A stretch of DNA of 64,000 nt, from the NCBI RefSeq assembly GCF_026967925.1, contig NZ_JAPVBI010000002.1, positions 372,001 through 436,000 of the forward strand, given 5' to 3'. The first letter of the stretch is position 1. Each line of letters opens with the position of its first letter. Source of the DNA: Modestobacter sp. VKM Ac-2985. GTDB lineage: Bacteria > Actinomycetota > Actinomycetes > Mycobacteriales > Geodermatophilaceae. Below are positions 54,464-62,666 of this stretch, piece after piece. The notes under the pieces were generated by a model. The model was not told where the DNA came from. It searched no databases and worked only from the letters and a program-made list of their open reading frames with translations. Made by a program: the position numbers and the translations under genes.

Positions 54464-55873
54464 TCAGGGGTGGGACGGCGGCCAGGCGGGGGCGAGCTCG
54501 GCGAGGTCCCACCACAGGCCGGCCATCACCTGCAGCGACTCCCGGACCAGCCAGATCGGCAGGTGCTCGTCCGGGGCGTGCTGGGCGCAGCCCGGGTAGG
54601 AGTGCGGCACCCAGACCGTCGGCAGCCCGAGCACGTCGGCGAACGCGCCGTTGGGGAGCGACCCGCCCAGGTTGGGCAGCAGCGCCGGCCGGACGCCGGT
54701 GGTGCGCTCCAGCGAGGCCAGCGTCCAGGCCACCCAGGGGTCGTCGGGGTCGAGGCGGGTGGCGGCCATCGCGAGGTCCTGTCTGACCTCGACCGCACCG
54801 AAGCCGGCCGCGGCCAGGTGGGCGCGCACCTCGTCGGCCACCGAGCCGCCGTCCGTGCCGACCACGAACCGCAGCTGGCAGTGCGCCCGGGCCGACGGCG
54901 GGATCGCGCCGACCGGGGCCTCCGGGTCGCCCGCAGTCATCGCCAGCACCTCGAGGGTGTTCCAGCCGAACAGCCGCTCGCTCGGCGTCAGGCCCGGCTC
55001 CCCCCACTCCGGGTCGAGCGTGGGGGCGTCCGGCCCCTGGTCGACCGGGACGTCGGCCAGGGCGGCTCGCACCGACGGGGGCACCTCCGCCGGCCGCAGG
55101 GTCTCGACCAGCAGCCGGCCCCGGCCGTCGACCAGGCTGGCCAGCGCGTTGGCCAGCACCGTGGCCGGGTTGCTCAACACCCCGCCCCAGTTGCCGGAGT
55201 GGTGCGCCGCGGCCCGGGCCCGCACGGACAGCGTCAGGTTCACCGCGCCGCGGGTGCCGAGGAAGACGGTGGGCCGGTCGGCGGCGACCCGCGGGCCGTC
55301 CGAGCCGATCAGCAGGTCGGCGGCGAGCTCGTCGCGCAGCTGGTCGCAGATCTCGTCCAGGCCGGGGGAGCCGAACTCCTCGCCCATGTCCAGCAGCAGC
55401 GTGACGTTGTAGCCCAGCCGGCCGTCGCGCACGGCGAGCACCTGCTCCAGCGCGACCAGGTTGACGCTGTGCTGGCCCTTGTTGTCGGCGACCCCGCGGC
55501 CGTACCAGCGGTCTCCCTCGACCACGACCTGCCACGGGTCCAGCCCCGCGCGCCACTGCTCCGGGTGGGCGGGCTGCACGTCGCCGTGGCCGTAGGTGAG
55601 CACGGTCGGCAGCCCGGGGTCCTCGACCCGTCGCGCGACCAGGAACGGGTGGCGGGGGGAGACCGGGTTCTCCACGATCCGCGCGGTGAAGCCCAGCCGC
55701 TCGACGTCGGGCGCCAGCTCGTCGGTGAGGTAGGCCCGCAGGTCGTCGGCCCGCCCGGGATCGGCGCTCTCGGTGCGGAACGCGACCCGGCGCTCCAGGG
55801 TCTCGAGAAAGGCGCCGGAGTCGAAGGAGGCGGTCGCGGCGTCGAGGGCGGTCTGGCGGTCCACGCCCTCCAC
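54464..55873 (-). CDS. M20 family metallopeptidase
   Basis: A 469-residue dizinc peptidase of the M20 dipeptidase group. Ligands: His and Asp in LTYGHGDVQP, Asp in RGVADNKGQ, Glu pair in DMGEEFGSPGL, and a C-terminal His in LNLGGSLPNG...VPHSYPGCAQHAPDEHLP. The dimerisation domain lies at about 200-330. GTG 55873 or GTG 55864 are likely starts; a longer ATG form at 55906 is possible. Cytoplasmic. Stands alone, divergent from the MOSC gene across ~50 bp. Confidence 0.88.
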   Translation of the reverse strand: MEGVDRQTALDAATASFDSGAFLETLERRVAFRTESADPGRADDLRAYLTDELAPDVERLGFTARIVENPVSPRHPFLVARRVEDPGLPTVLTYGHGDVQPAHPEQWRAGLDPWQVVVEGDRWYGRGVADNKGQHSVNLVALEQVLAVRDGRLGYNVTLLLDMGEEFGSPGLDEICDQLRDELAADLLIGSDGPRVAADRPTVFLGTRGAVNLTLSVRARAAAHHSGNWGGVLSNPATVLANALASLVDGRGRLLVETLRPAEVPPSVRAALADVPVDQGPDAPTLDPEWGEPGLTPSERLFGWNTLEVLAMTAGDPEAPVGAIPPSARAHCQLRFVVGTDGGSVADEVRAHLAAAGFGAVEVRQDLAMAATRLDPDDPWVAWTLASLERTTGVRPALLPNLGGSLPNGAFADVLGLPTVWVPHSYPGCAQHAPDEHLPIWLVRESLQVMAGLWWDLAELAPAWPPSHP

Positions 55874-55920
55874 CGTGTGTCCCGGGTGGCCGCACGGCAA
55901 GCGCACGGCAGGATCGCCGC

Positions 55921-56511
55921 GTGGGCGAGGAGCTGGGGTACCGGTACGACGTCGAGGTGGTCGACCTGCTCGCCTCGCCCGCGCACCGCTGGGACGGCCG
56001 GCCCGACGCGGCCCTGGCCGACGGCGCGGTCGACCGGCGCGACCGGCTGGAGGTGCGCGCCGGGCACGGGATCGTGGGGGACCGCTACGCCGGCCGGCTC
56101 GCGCACCGGGACGCCTCGGTCACCGTGATCGCCGTCGAGGCCCTGGAGGCCCTGGAGGCGCTGGCCGGCGAGCTGGGCAGCGGCCCGCTGGACCCGCTCG
56201 CCACCCGGCGCAACGTCGTGCTGCGCGGCGCGGAGGTCGAGGCGCTGCGCGGGCAGCCGTTCAGCCTGGACGGCGTCCTGCTCGCCGGCGGTCGCCCGGC
56301 GAACCCGTGCGCGTGGCTGGACCTGGCGCTGGCCCCGGGCGCGCACCGCGGCCTGCGGGGCCGCGCCGGGATCCGCTGCGCGGCCCGCAGCGATGGCGTC
56401 CTGGTGCTCGGCCCGGCGGTGTTGCGCTCCGCCGTCCCGCTCGACCGGGCGCGCGCCGGGGTCGCCGTCCGCCCGGTCAACTCGACAGCGAGGGACCGCA
56501 GAGGTCGATGA
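55921..56511 (+). CDS. MOSC domain protein
   Basis: A 196-residue protein with a MOSC domain (about 45-165: GHGIVGDRYAGRLAHRD, TRRNVVLRGAEVEALRGQPF, GRPANPCAWLDLAL with the conserved Cys). MOSC domains bind sulfurated molybdenum cofactor. It is another Moco-linked gene in this section. GTG 55921. Its last 35 bp overlap a small antisense-strand gene. Confidence 0.87.
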   Translation: MGEELGYRYDVEVVDLLASPAHRWDGRPDAALADGAVDRRDRLEVRAGHGIVGDRYAGRLAHRDASVTVIAVEALEALEALAGELGSGPLDPLATRRNVVLRGAEVEALRGQPFSLDGVLLAGGRPANPCAWLDLALAPGAHRGLRGRAGIRCAARSDGVLVLGPAVLRSAVPLDRARAGVAVRPVNSTARDRRGR

Positions 56512-56623
56512 CCCGGTCGTAGGCGGCCTGCCGGGCGGCGGTAGGCGATGCGGGGGAGGTGGTCACTCGGAGCAAGGCCTCGATGCAGGGGCCCGCGGCG
56601 AGCTCGCGAGTCGTGGGGGGCAT
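56477..56623 (-). CDS. 48-residue protein downstream of a VWA gene
   Basis: An open frame from ATG 56623 to TGA 56477 encoding 48 residues (MPPTTRELAAGPCIEALLRV, then TTSPASPTAARQAAYDRV and IDLCGPSLSS). A GAAGGA ribosome site lies 6-7 nt upstream and the start is 12 bp after the VWA stop, on the same strand, so it looks like the third gene of the ATPase-VWA unit. Two Cys are the only notable residues. It overlaps the MOSC gene's 3' end. No family known. Confidence 0.55.
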   Translation of the reverse strand: MPPTTRELAAGPCIEALLRVTTSPASPTAARQAAYDRVIDLCGPSLSS

Positions 56624-56635
56624 CGAGGTCCTTCG

Positions 56636-57574
56636 TCAGTCGAGCAGGGCGCGCACCGCCGCAGGTGCCTGGGAGGGGCGGTGCAGCTCCGCGGACCGGC
56701 CGCCACCGGCCGCGGCCAGCACCGCGCACGCCTCCGCCGAGCCCGGCTCAGCCGACAGCGCGAGCACGTGCAGCCGGGCCCCGGCGCGGGCCAGGGCCGC
56801 CGCTGCCGGGACCGGGTCGGGGCTGTCGGTGGGCATCCCGTCGGACAGCAGCAGCACGTCGCGGGCGGCGGTGCGGGTCCGGGCCAGCTGCTGGCCGGCC
56901 GTCCGGAGCGCCAGGTCCAGGTCCGTCGTCCCGCCGCCGCGCAGGTCGAACAGCCGGTCGACCACGACCTCCGGGCGCGCTGCCGCCGTCAGCGGCTGGA
57001 GCACCACCACGGTGGACCAGAACGCCACCACCGCCAGCTCGTCACCCGGCCGCATCCGCTGGGCCAGCGCCGAGGCCGTCAGGACGGCGGCCGCCAGCTC
57101 GTCCCCGGCGACGGAGCCCGACGCGTCGACGACGAGCACGCAGGCCCGGCCGGTCGCCCGCCAGCTGCGGGTGTGCAGGTGCTCGGCCCGCCAGTGCGGC
57201 TCCGCGCCTCGGGCGGCCAGGGTGGCGTCCAGGTCGATGTCGGCGCCGGTCGGGTCGCGGCGGGTGACCACCCGCCGGCTGCCTGCCCGGTCGGGTACGC
57301 CGGTGCGCGGGACCGTGACCGGCAACCGCGCGGCCAGCGTGCGGGCGGCAGCGCGCAACCGGGGGTCGAAGGCCCGGCCCAGGGCGGCCACCAGCCGGGC
57401 CGCCGCGTCGGGGTCCCGGCCGGTCAGGTCGGCCAGCGCCTCCTCGTCCAGCTGGCCGGCCTCCGGGCTGACCTGGGTGAACTCGGCGTGCGTGCGGGCC
57501 AGCTGGTCGCGGCTGGCGCCCCGGGCGCCCTGCCGGCGGAGCAGCTCGGCGACCTGGTCGGGGTCCTCCACCAC
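56636..57574 (-). CDS. VWA domain protein (ChlD/BatA-like)
   Basis: A 312-residue protein: helical N-terminus (1-150, MVEDPDQVAELLRRQGARGA), then a VWA domain (~155-310) with MIDAS VLVVDASGSVAGDE and the second motif GGGTTDLDLAL. It is the partner of the MoxR ATPase gene upstream, 98 bp apart; that gap encodes a Pro/Gly-rich stretch in frame but with no start codon. Such pairs act in metal insertion or protein remodelling; magnesium-chelatase subunits are the model. Confidence 0.85.
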   Translation of the reverse strand: MVEDPDQVAELLRRQGARGASRDQLARTHAEFTQVSPEAGQLDEEALADLTGRDPDAAARLVAALGRAFDPRLRAAARTLAARLPVTVPRTGVPDRAGSRRVVTRRDPTGADIDLDATLAARGAEPHWRAEHLHTRSWRATGRACVLVVDASGSVAGDELAAAVLTASALAQRMRPGDELAVVAFWSTVVVLQPLTAAARPEVVVDRLFDLRGGGTTDLDLALRTAGQQLARTRTAARDVLLLSDGMPTDSPDPVPAAAALARAGARLHVLALSAEPGSAEACAVLAAAGGGRSAELHRPSQAPAAVRALLD

Positions 57575-57672
57575 TGACGGCGGCCCCGGGCGGGCACCCG
57601 GGGGTGCAGTGCCGGGCGGTGGCGGCGACCCCGGCCCCGGCTCGTCCCCCCGGGGCTCGTCCGCCTCGGGGG

Positions 57673-58530
57673 TCAGGGTTTTCCCAGCTCCTCACCGGCC
57701 TGTCGCCAGATGTCGGAGACGACGTCCTCGACCGGCCGGGTCAGCCCGTCCGAGACGGTGACCTTGCCGGTGAGCGCGGCCAGGGCGGCGTCCGCGCCGG
57801 TGCGCTCGTCCACCTCGGTGCTGCCGCGGACGACGGCGAGCTCCGTGGCGATCAGCACGGTGTCGATCGCGCCGCGCACCGAGGACCCGATGCGCAGTTC
57901 GGGGTGGTCGCGGGTGATCCGGACGGCCCGCACGGCGCGGTTCACCAGCGTGTCAGGGCTGCCGGTGGCCGCGGCGACGACGGCGCGCTCGGCGTCCTCG
58001 TCCTGGTAGCCCATCGCCACCCGGCAGGACCGGTCGTACAGCGCCGGGGTGATGCGTGCGGTGCCGACGGCGTCGAACGGGTTCATGGCCGCGACCAGCC
58101 GGAAGGTCGGGCGGGCCGGCACCCGGCCGAACCGCGGCACGTGCATCTCGCGCTCGGAGAGCACACCGAGCAGCACGTTCATCGTCTCCTCGGGCACCCG
58201 GTTGAACTCCTCGACGTAGAGGAGCGCGCCCTCGGTCATCGCCCGGGTGAGCGGGCCGGGCACGAAGTTCTCCGGGCGGTAGTCCTCGCTGAGCACCCGG
58301 GAAGCGTCGTGGTGGCCGACCAGCCGGGTCGGGGTCAGCTCGGCGTTGCCCTCGACCAGGACGAGCGGCACGCCGGTGCCGCTGGCGAGCGCGCGCAGCA
58401 GCGTCGTCTTCCCGGTGCCCGGTGGGCCCTCGAGGACGACGTTCCGCCCGGCCGACAGCGCCGCGGCGACCACCTCCGCCTCCCGGACCCGGGCGACGAC
58501 CCGTTCCTGGGCGCTGCGGACCATCCCCAC
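57673..58530 (-). CDS. MoxR-type AAA ATPase (second pair)
   Basis: A 285-residue AAA+ ATPase: Walker A LEGPPGTGKTTLLRAL, Walker B LLYVEEFNRVPEETMNVL (ChlI-like EEFN), sensor LVAAMNPFDAVGTARI and the lid SSVRGAIDTVLIATEL. Differs from the first ATPase (51194) in all motifs, so it is a separate pair. Starts GTG 58530. It would drive the VWA protein that follows. Its target is unknown; the nearby XdhC and MOSC genes make a Mo enzyme one possibility. Confidence 0.86.
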   Translation of the reverse strand: MGMVRSAQERVVARVREAEVVAAALSAGRNVVLEGPPGTGKTTLLRALASGTGVPLVLVEGNAELTPTRLVGHHDASRVLSEDYRPENFVPGPLTRAMTEGALLYVEEFNRVPEETMNVLLGVLSEREMHVPRFGRVPARPTFRLVAAMNPFDAVGTARITPALYDRSCRVAMGYQDEDAERAVVAAATGSPDTLVNRAVRAVRITRDHPELRIGSSVRGAIDTVLIATELAVVRGSTEVDERTGADAALAALTGKVTVSDGLTRPVEDVVSDIWRQAGEELGKP

Positions 58531-58642
58531 CGCGTCCAGCCGGGCAGCGTCGTGGCGGGCAGGCGCGGTGATGACGGGCTCCTCGTCGAGCGGGCGGGAC
58601 GCCCCGGGGACCTGACGGTCCCCGGGGCCGGACAGCGAGGCG

Positions 58643-59773
58643 TCAGGAGTCGTAGACGATGACGCCGCGGATGTTCTTGCCCTCGTGCAGGTCCTCGTAG
58701 CCCTGGTTGATGTCGTCCAGCTTGTACCGCTTGGTGATCAGCTCGTCGAGCTTGATGTTGCCCTCCTGGTAGAGCCGCAGCATCTTCTGCATGTCGGAGC
58801 TGGGGTTCTGGTCCCCGAACAGGGCGCCGCGGATCTCTTTGGTGAACAGCGCCAGCATGCTGGGGTTGATCGGGATGCCGACGTCGGTGAGGTCGCCGAG
58901 TCCGGTCACGACGACCCGCCCGCCCTTGCCGATCGCCTCGAACGCCTGGGCGATGTGCTCGCCCTTCAGCACGCCGACGGTCACCAGCGCCTTGTCCGCG
59001 CCCTGCCCGTTGGTGACGCTGCGCGCGAAGTCAGCGGCCTCCTCGATGCTCGCGAACGTCTCGGTCGCGCCGAGCTCGCGGGCCTTCTCCAGCTTGAAGG
59101 GCACCGGGTCGACGGCGATGACGTGGCTGGCCCCGGCGTGTGCTGCGCCCTGGACGGCGTTGATGCCGATCCCGCCGACGCCCATCACGATGACCGTGTC
59201 GCCGGCCCGGACCTCGCCGGCCTGGACGGCGGTGCCCCAGCCGGTGCCGACGCCGCACCCGACGAGGCAGGCGACGTCGAGCGGGATGCTCTTGTCGATC
59301 TTGACGGTCGAACGGATGTCCACCGTGGTGATCTCGGCGAAGGTGCCCAGCCCGCACATCTGCCCGACGTCCTCGCCGTCGGAGGTCTTGACCCGGAAGC
59401 TCGACGCGTCGTCCCACCGCGAGCCGACGAGCAGGTTGGCGCCGGAGTCGCAGATGTACTGCTGACCGTTGGCGCAGTAGCGGCACCGGCCGCAGCCGGG
59501 CAGGAACGAGAAGACGACGTGGTCGCCCTCCTCGTAGTCCTTCACGCCCGGGCCGACCTTGGTGACCACGCCTGCGCCCTCGTGGCCGCCGAGGAAGGGG
59601 TACTTGCCCACCTGCATGTCGCCGGTGGCGATGTGGTCGTCGGAGTGGCACAGCCCGGAGGCGGCCAGCTTGACCTGGAGCTCGCCGGCCTGCGGGTCAT
59701 CGACGACCAGGTCGGTGACCTCCCACTTGCCGGGGGCGGAACGCATGATCGCGCCGCGGGTGTTGACAGGCAC
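58643..59773 (-). CDS. NDMA-type zinc alcohol dehydrogenase
   Basis: A 376-residue MDR dehydrogenase of the NDMA-dependent alcohol dehydrogenase group, whose NAD stays bound. Catalytic zinc [10 protein letters not shown] and GHEGAGVV; structural zinc [15 protein letters not shown]; Rossmann [18 protein letters not shown]; the family end [24 protein letters not shown] 59773 has a GGAGG site 6 nt away and gives [17 protein letters not shown]. It oxidises alcohols or aldehydes; substrate unknown. It lies opposite a lactate permease across 0.5 kb. Confidence 0.9.
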   Translation of the reverse strand: MPVNTRGAIMRSAPGKWEVTDLVVDDPQAGELQVKLAASGLCHSDDHIATGDMQVGKYPFLGGHEGAGVVTKVGPGVKDYEEGDHVVFSFLPGCGRCRYCANGQQYICDSGANLLVGSRWDDASSFRVKTSDGEDVGQMCGLGTFAEITTVDIRSTVKIDKSIPLDVACLVGCGVGTGWGTAVQAGEVRAGDTVIVMGVGGIGINAVQGAAHAGASHVIAVDPVPFKLEKARELGATETFASIEEAADFARSVTNGQGADKALVTVGVLKGEHIAQAFEAIGKGGRVVVTGLGDLTDVGIPINPSMLALFTKEIRGALFGDQNPSSDMQKMLRLYQEGNIKLDELITKRYKLDDINQGYEDLHEGKNIRGVIVYDS

Positions 59774-60272
59774 AGGGTCCTCCTCGTCGCCCTCGACGAT
59801 GAGGGCCTTGGTGGCGTGCGCAGCTGCGCAGTCCGATCGCACGCTATGGCACAGATCACAGCTGGCGGAAGACCAGTGCAACGTTGCCGGTCGTCCGTGC
59901 AACGGTCCCGCGTGGCGGGTGGGCGGGCGCTGCTCGGATGAGCACCGCCCTCCCCCGGCGCTCAAGGAGCTCCCGTGCCCTCCCCCGTCGGTGCCGCGAC
60001 GGCCGGCTACGGGGCGGCCCTGGTCGCCGCGCCCGCCGCCCTCTTGCGGCCCGCCGGCTCGCCACCGGCGCCCAGGTGTGCCCGACCAGGGCGGCGGTGC
60101 CCGAACCGGCGACCGACCGGGCCCACTGGGTGGTCCTACGCCGCCGCCCGTCGAGGTCGGGGCGTCGGGACCGCGGACCGCAGGGGTGGCGGGCGACCAT
60201 GCTGTGCGTCACAGTGCAGCAGCATCCGCACGGCACCCGTTGGTGCGGACTCTGCCGACGAGAGGCGTCAAC
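59774..60272. other. 499-bp divergent region between alcohol dehydrogenase and lctP
   Basis: No intact gene. It holds a GCT-TG-N8-CA-AGC type dyad at 59843-59862, a direct repeat GTGCAACG at 59876 and 59897 (21 bp apart, two helical turns), and a DUF3224 relic at about 60070-60135. The first two are upstream of the dehydrogenase and may be its control sites. Confidence 0.6.
60070..60135 (-). pseudogene. C-terminal relic of a DUF3224 gene
   Basis: Read on the minus strand this gives [18 protein letters not shown], against [18 protein letters not shown] in the intact DUF3224 protein at 62206-62610. The flanking frame is otherwise non-coding and has no proper start, so it looks like a remnant of a second DUF3224 copy on the same strand. 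Confidence 0.65.
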
Positions 60273-62171
60273 GTGGACAACCTCGCTGTGCTCAGCCTGC
60301 TGGCGCTGCTGCCGATCGTGGTGGTGGGCGTGCTGCTGGCCGGGCTGCGGTGGCCCGCCAAGCGGGCCATGCCGATCGGCTTCGTGGTGGTGGTCCTCGT
60401 TGCCCTGTTCGTCTGGGAGATGAGCCCCACCGCGGTCGCCGCGTCAGCGGTGCAGGGGCTGCTGCTGGCCCTGACGCTGCTCTACATCGTCTTCGGCGCG
60501 CTGCTGCTGCTGGAGACGCTCACCAAGAGCGGCGCGATGGCGACCATCCGCGCCGGGTTCACCAGCATCAGCCCCGACCGCCGGGTCCAGGCGATCATCA
60601 TCGGCTGGCTGTTCGGCAGCTTCATCGAGGGCGCGTCCGGGTTCGGCACCCCCGCCGCCGTCGTCGCCCCGCTGCTGCTGGCGCTGGGCTTCCCGGCCAT
60701 GGCCGCGGTCATGGTGGGCCTGATCATCCAGAGCACGCCGGTGAGCTTCGGCGCCGTCGGCACGCCGATCCTGGTCGGCGTCAGCGGTGGGCTGAGCGGG
60801 GCGGACGCCGTGGACGAGCGGACGTCGGTGCTGGGCATCCAGTTCCCCGAGTTCCTCGACCGGATCGGCTTCCAGGTCGCCGCCATCCACGGCACCATCG
60901 GCACGCTCATCCCGCTGATCCTCGCCTGCATGCTGTGCGGCTTCTTCGGCGAGCGGAAGCGGTTCGCCGACGGCCTGGCGATCTGGCCGTTCGCGCTGTT
61001 CGCCGCCTTCGCCATGACCATCCCGTCGGTGACCGTCGCCGCGGTGCTCGGCCCGGAGTTCCCGTCCCTGCTCGGTGGCCTGATCGGCCTGGTCGTCGTG
61101 ATGTTCGCGTCCAGCCGCGGCTTCCTGATGCCGAAGAAGATCTGGGACTTCCCGCCCCGGCAGCGGTGGGCGACCAACTGGATGGGCAGCCTCTCCCCGG
61201 AGGACGAGAAGGACGTCGCCGGCAAGAAGATGAGCATCGGGCTGGCCTGGACGCCGTACGTCATCGTCGCCGTCCTGCTGGTGCTGAGCCGGACCATCGA
61301 CCCGATCACCGAGTTCCTGACCACCGGCTGGCGGGTCGTCACCGTCGACGACATCTTCGGCACCGGCATCGCCCAGGCGCTGCAGGTCGTCTACCTGCCG
61401 GGCTTCCTGTTCATCCTCACCTGCCTGATCACCTACGCCATCCACCGGATGCGGCCGGCCGACATCGCCGCGTCGTGGAAGGTGGCCGGCAGCCAGCTGG
61501 CCGGTGCGGCGGTGGCGCTGCTGTTCGCGCTGCCGCTGGTCCGGGTGTTCATCAACTCCGGGGCCGACTTCAACGACTCCGGGCTGGCGTCGATGCCGCT
61601 GACCCTGGCCGAGGGGGCGGCGTCGATCGCCGGTGGGGCGTGGCCCGCGTTCGCGCCGTGGATCGGCGCGCTGGGTGCGTTCGTCGCCGGCAGCAACACG
61701 GTCAGCAACCTGATGTTCTCGCTCTTCCAGTTCTCCACCGCCGAGCAGATCGGGGTGACCCCGGAGACCGTCGTCGCCACCCAGGCAGTCGGCGGCGCGG
61801 CCGGGAACATGATCACGGTGCACAACATCGTGGCGGCGTCGGCCACCGTCGGCCTGATCGGGCGGGAGGGCGACCTGATCCGCAAGACCGTCCTGCCGAC
61901 GATCTACTACTGCCTGATGGCCGGTGGGATCTCGCTGGTGCTGATCTACGGGTTCGGGGCCAACCTGAGCACGCTGTGGCTCGCCGTGCTGCTGGTCGCG
62001 CTCGCGGCGCTGATCATCGCGATGCGGCGGTCGCCCGGGAAGCCGAACAACGAGCTCGTCGACACGGCCGGGTCGCCCGCGGACAGTCCCACGACCGGTG
62101 GGGCGCCCGGCGACGGCCGGGACCAGACGGACATGGTCCCGGACCCCAACGCCACCCGCGACGACCGCTGA
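60273..62171 (+). CDS. lctP: L-lactate permease family transporter
   Basis: A 632-residue LctP-type carrier of lactate or glycolate with about 13-14 spans. Family motifs include [75 protein letters not shown] and [23 protein letters not shown] 60273 starts it ([17 protein letters not shown]). The ~45-residue acidic C-terminal tail is extra. Paired with an alcohol dehydrogenase but no lactate dehydrogenase gene is close. Confidence 0.93.
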   Translation: MDNLAVLSLLALLPIVVVGVLLAGLRWPAKRAMPIGFVVVVLVALFVWEMSPTAVAASAVQGLLLALTLLYIVFGALLLLETLTKSGAMATIRAGFTSISPDRRVQAIIIGWLFGSFIEGASGFGTPAAVVAPLLLALGFPAMAAVMVGLIIQSTPVSFGAVGTPILVGVSGGLSGADAVDERTSVLGIQFPEFLDRIGFQVAAIHGTIGTLIPLILACMLCGFFGERKRFADGLAIWPFALFAAFAMTIPSVTVAAVLGPEFPSLLGGLIGLVVVMFASSRGFLMPKKIWDFPPRQRWATNWMGSLSPEDEKDVAGKKMSIGLAWTPYVIVAVLLVLSRTIDPITEFLTTGWRVVTVDDIFGTGIAQALQVVYLPGFLFILTCLITYAIHRMRPADIAASWKVAGSQLAGAAVALLFALPLVRVFINSGADFNDSGLASMPLTLAEGAASIAGGAWPAFAPWIGALGAFVAGSNTVSNLMFSLFQFSTAEQIGVTPETVVATQAVGGAAGNMITVHNIVAASATVGLIGREGDLIRKTVLPTIYYCLMAGGISLVLIYGFGANLSTLWLAVLLVALAALIIAMRRSPGKPNNELVDTAGSPADSPTTGGAPGDGRDQTDMVPDPNATRDDR

Positions 62172-62177
62172 TCGACG

Positions 62178-62207
62178 GACACCCCGCCCTCGCCGGGGCG
62201 GGGTGTC
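62178..62207. terminator. Bidirectional terminator
   Basis: A perfect 12-bp stem 62178-62189 / 62196-62207 (GACACCCCGCCC) with a 6-nt loop, between convergent lctP and DUF3224. It overlaps the DUF3224 stop codon. Confidence 0.9.
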
Positions 62208-62610
62208 AGTCGGGCAGGACGACGTCCAGGGTGAGCAGCTCGTGGGCGACCGTGCCCGTGCCGCTGAGCCCGGCCAGCGCGGCGGTGCCGGAACCGGCGA
62301 CCACCCGGGCCCACGGGGTGGTGGCCACGCCTTCGCCCATCTCGGCGCCGTGCTCGAGCACGAAGCTGCCCCGCCGGCCGGCCAGCGCGCCGGTGATCCG
62401 CTCCTGCGCGACGTAGGAGGCGCCGCGCTCGCCCTGGGTGGTGAGCACGTGGCCGGTGGCCGAGCCGGTGAGGTCCTCGCCCTCATAGGTCTTCGCGAGC
62501 ACGACCCTCCCGGTGGCCGGCGCACCGGGCTCGGCGGGCTCCGGGTCACCGACCGCGTCCCAGGTGTCGATGGTGAACGGCGCGGTCAGGTGCAGGTCCA
62601 TGCCGTGCAT
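62206..62610 (-). CDS. DUF3224 protein
   Basis: A 134-residue beta-barrel protein of the DUF3224 family ([65 protein letters not shown]). The fold is lipocalin-like; the function is unknown. ATG 62610 or 62601. A relic of a sister gene lies at 60070-60135, on the other side of lctP. Confidence 0.85.
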   Translation of the reverse strand: MHGMDLHLTAPFTIDTWDAVGDPEPAEPGAPATGRVVLAKTYEGEDLTGSATGHVLTTQGERGASYVAQERITGALAGRRGSFVLEHGAEMGEGVATTPWARVVAGSGTAALAGLSGTGTVAHELLTLDVVLPD

Positions 62611-62666
62611 CCTGGCCCGCGGCCCGCCGGCTGTCCCAGGATCGGGCCACGGGCAGACTCATCCCC

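Noticed and set aside
59884-60423. 179-codon frame upstream of lctP
   Set aside because: Arg-rich, no domain, runs into lctP in another frame; the region is better explained by control sites and a DUF3224 relic.
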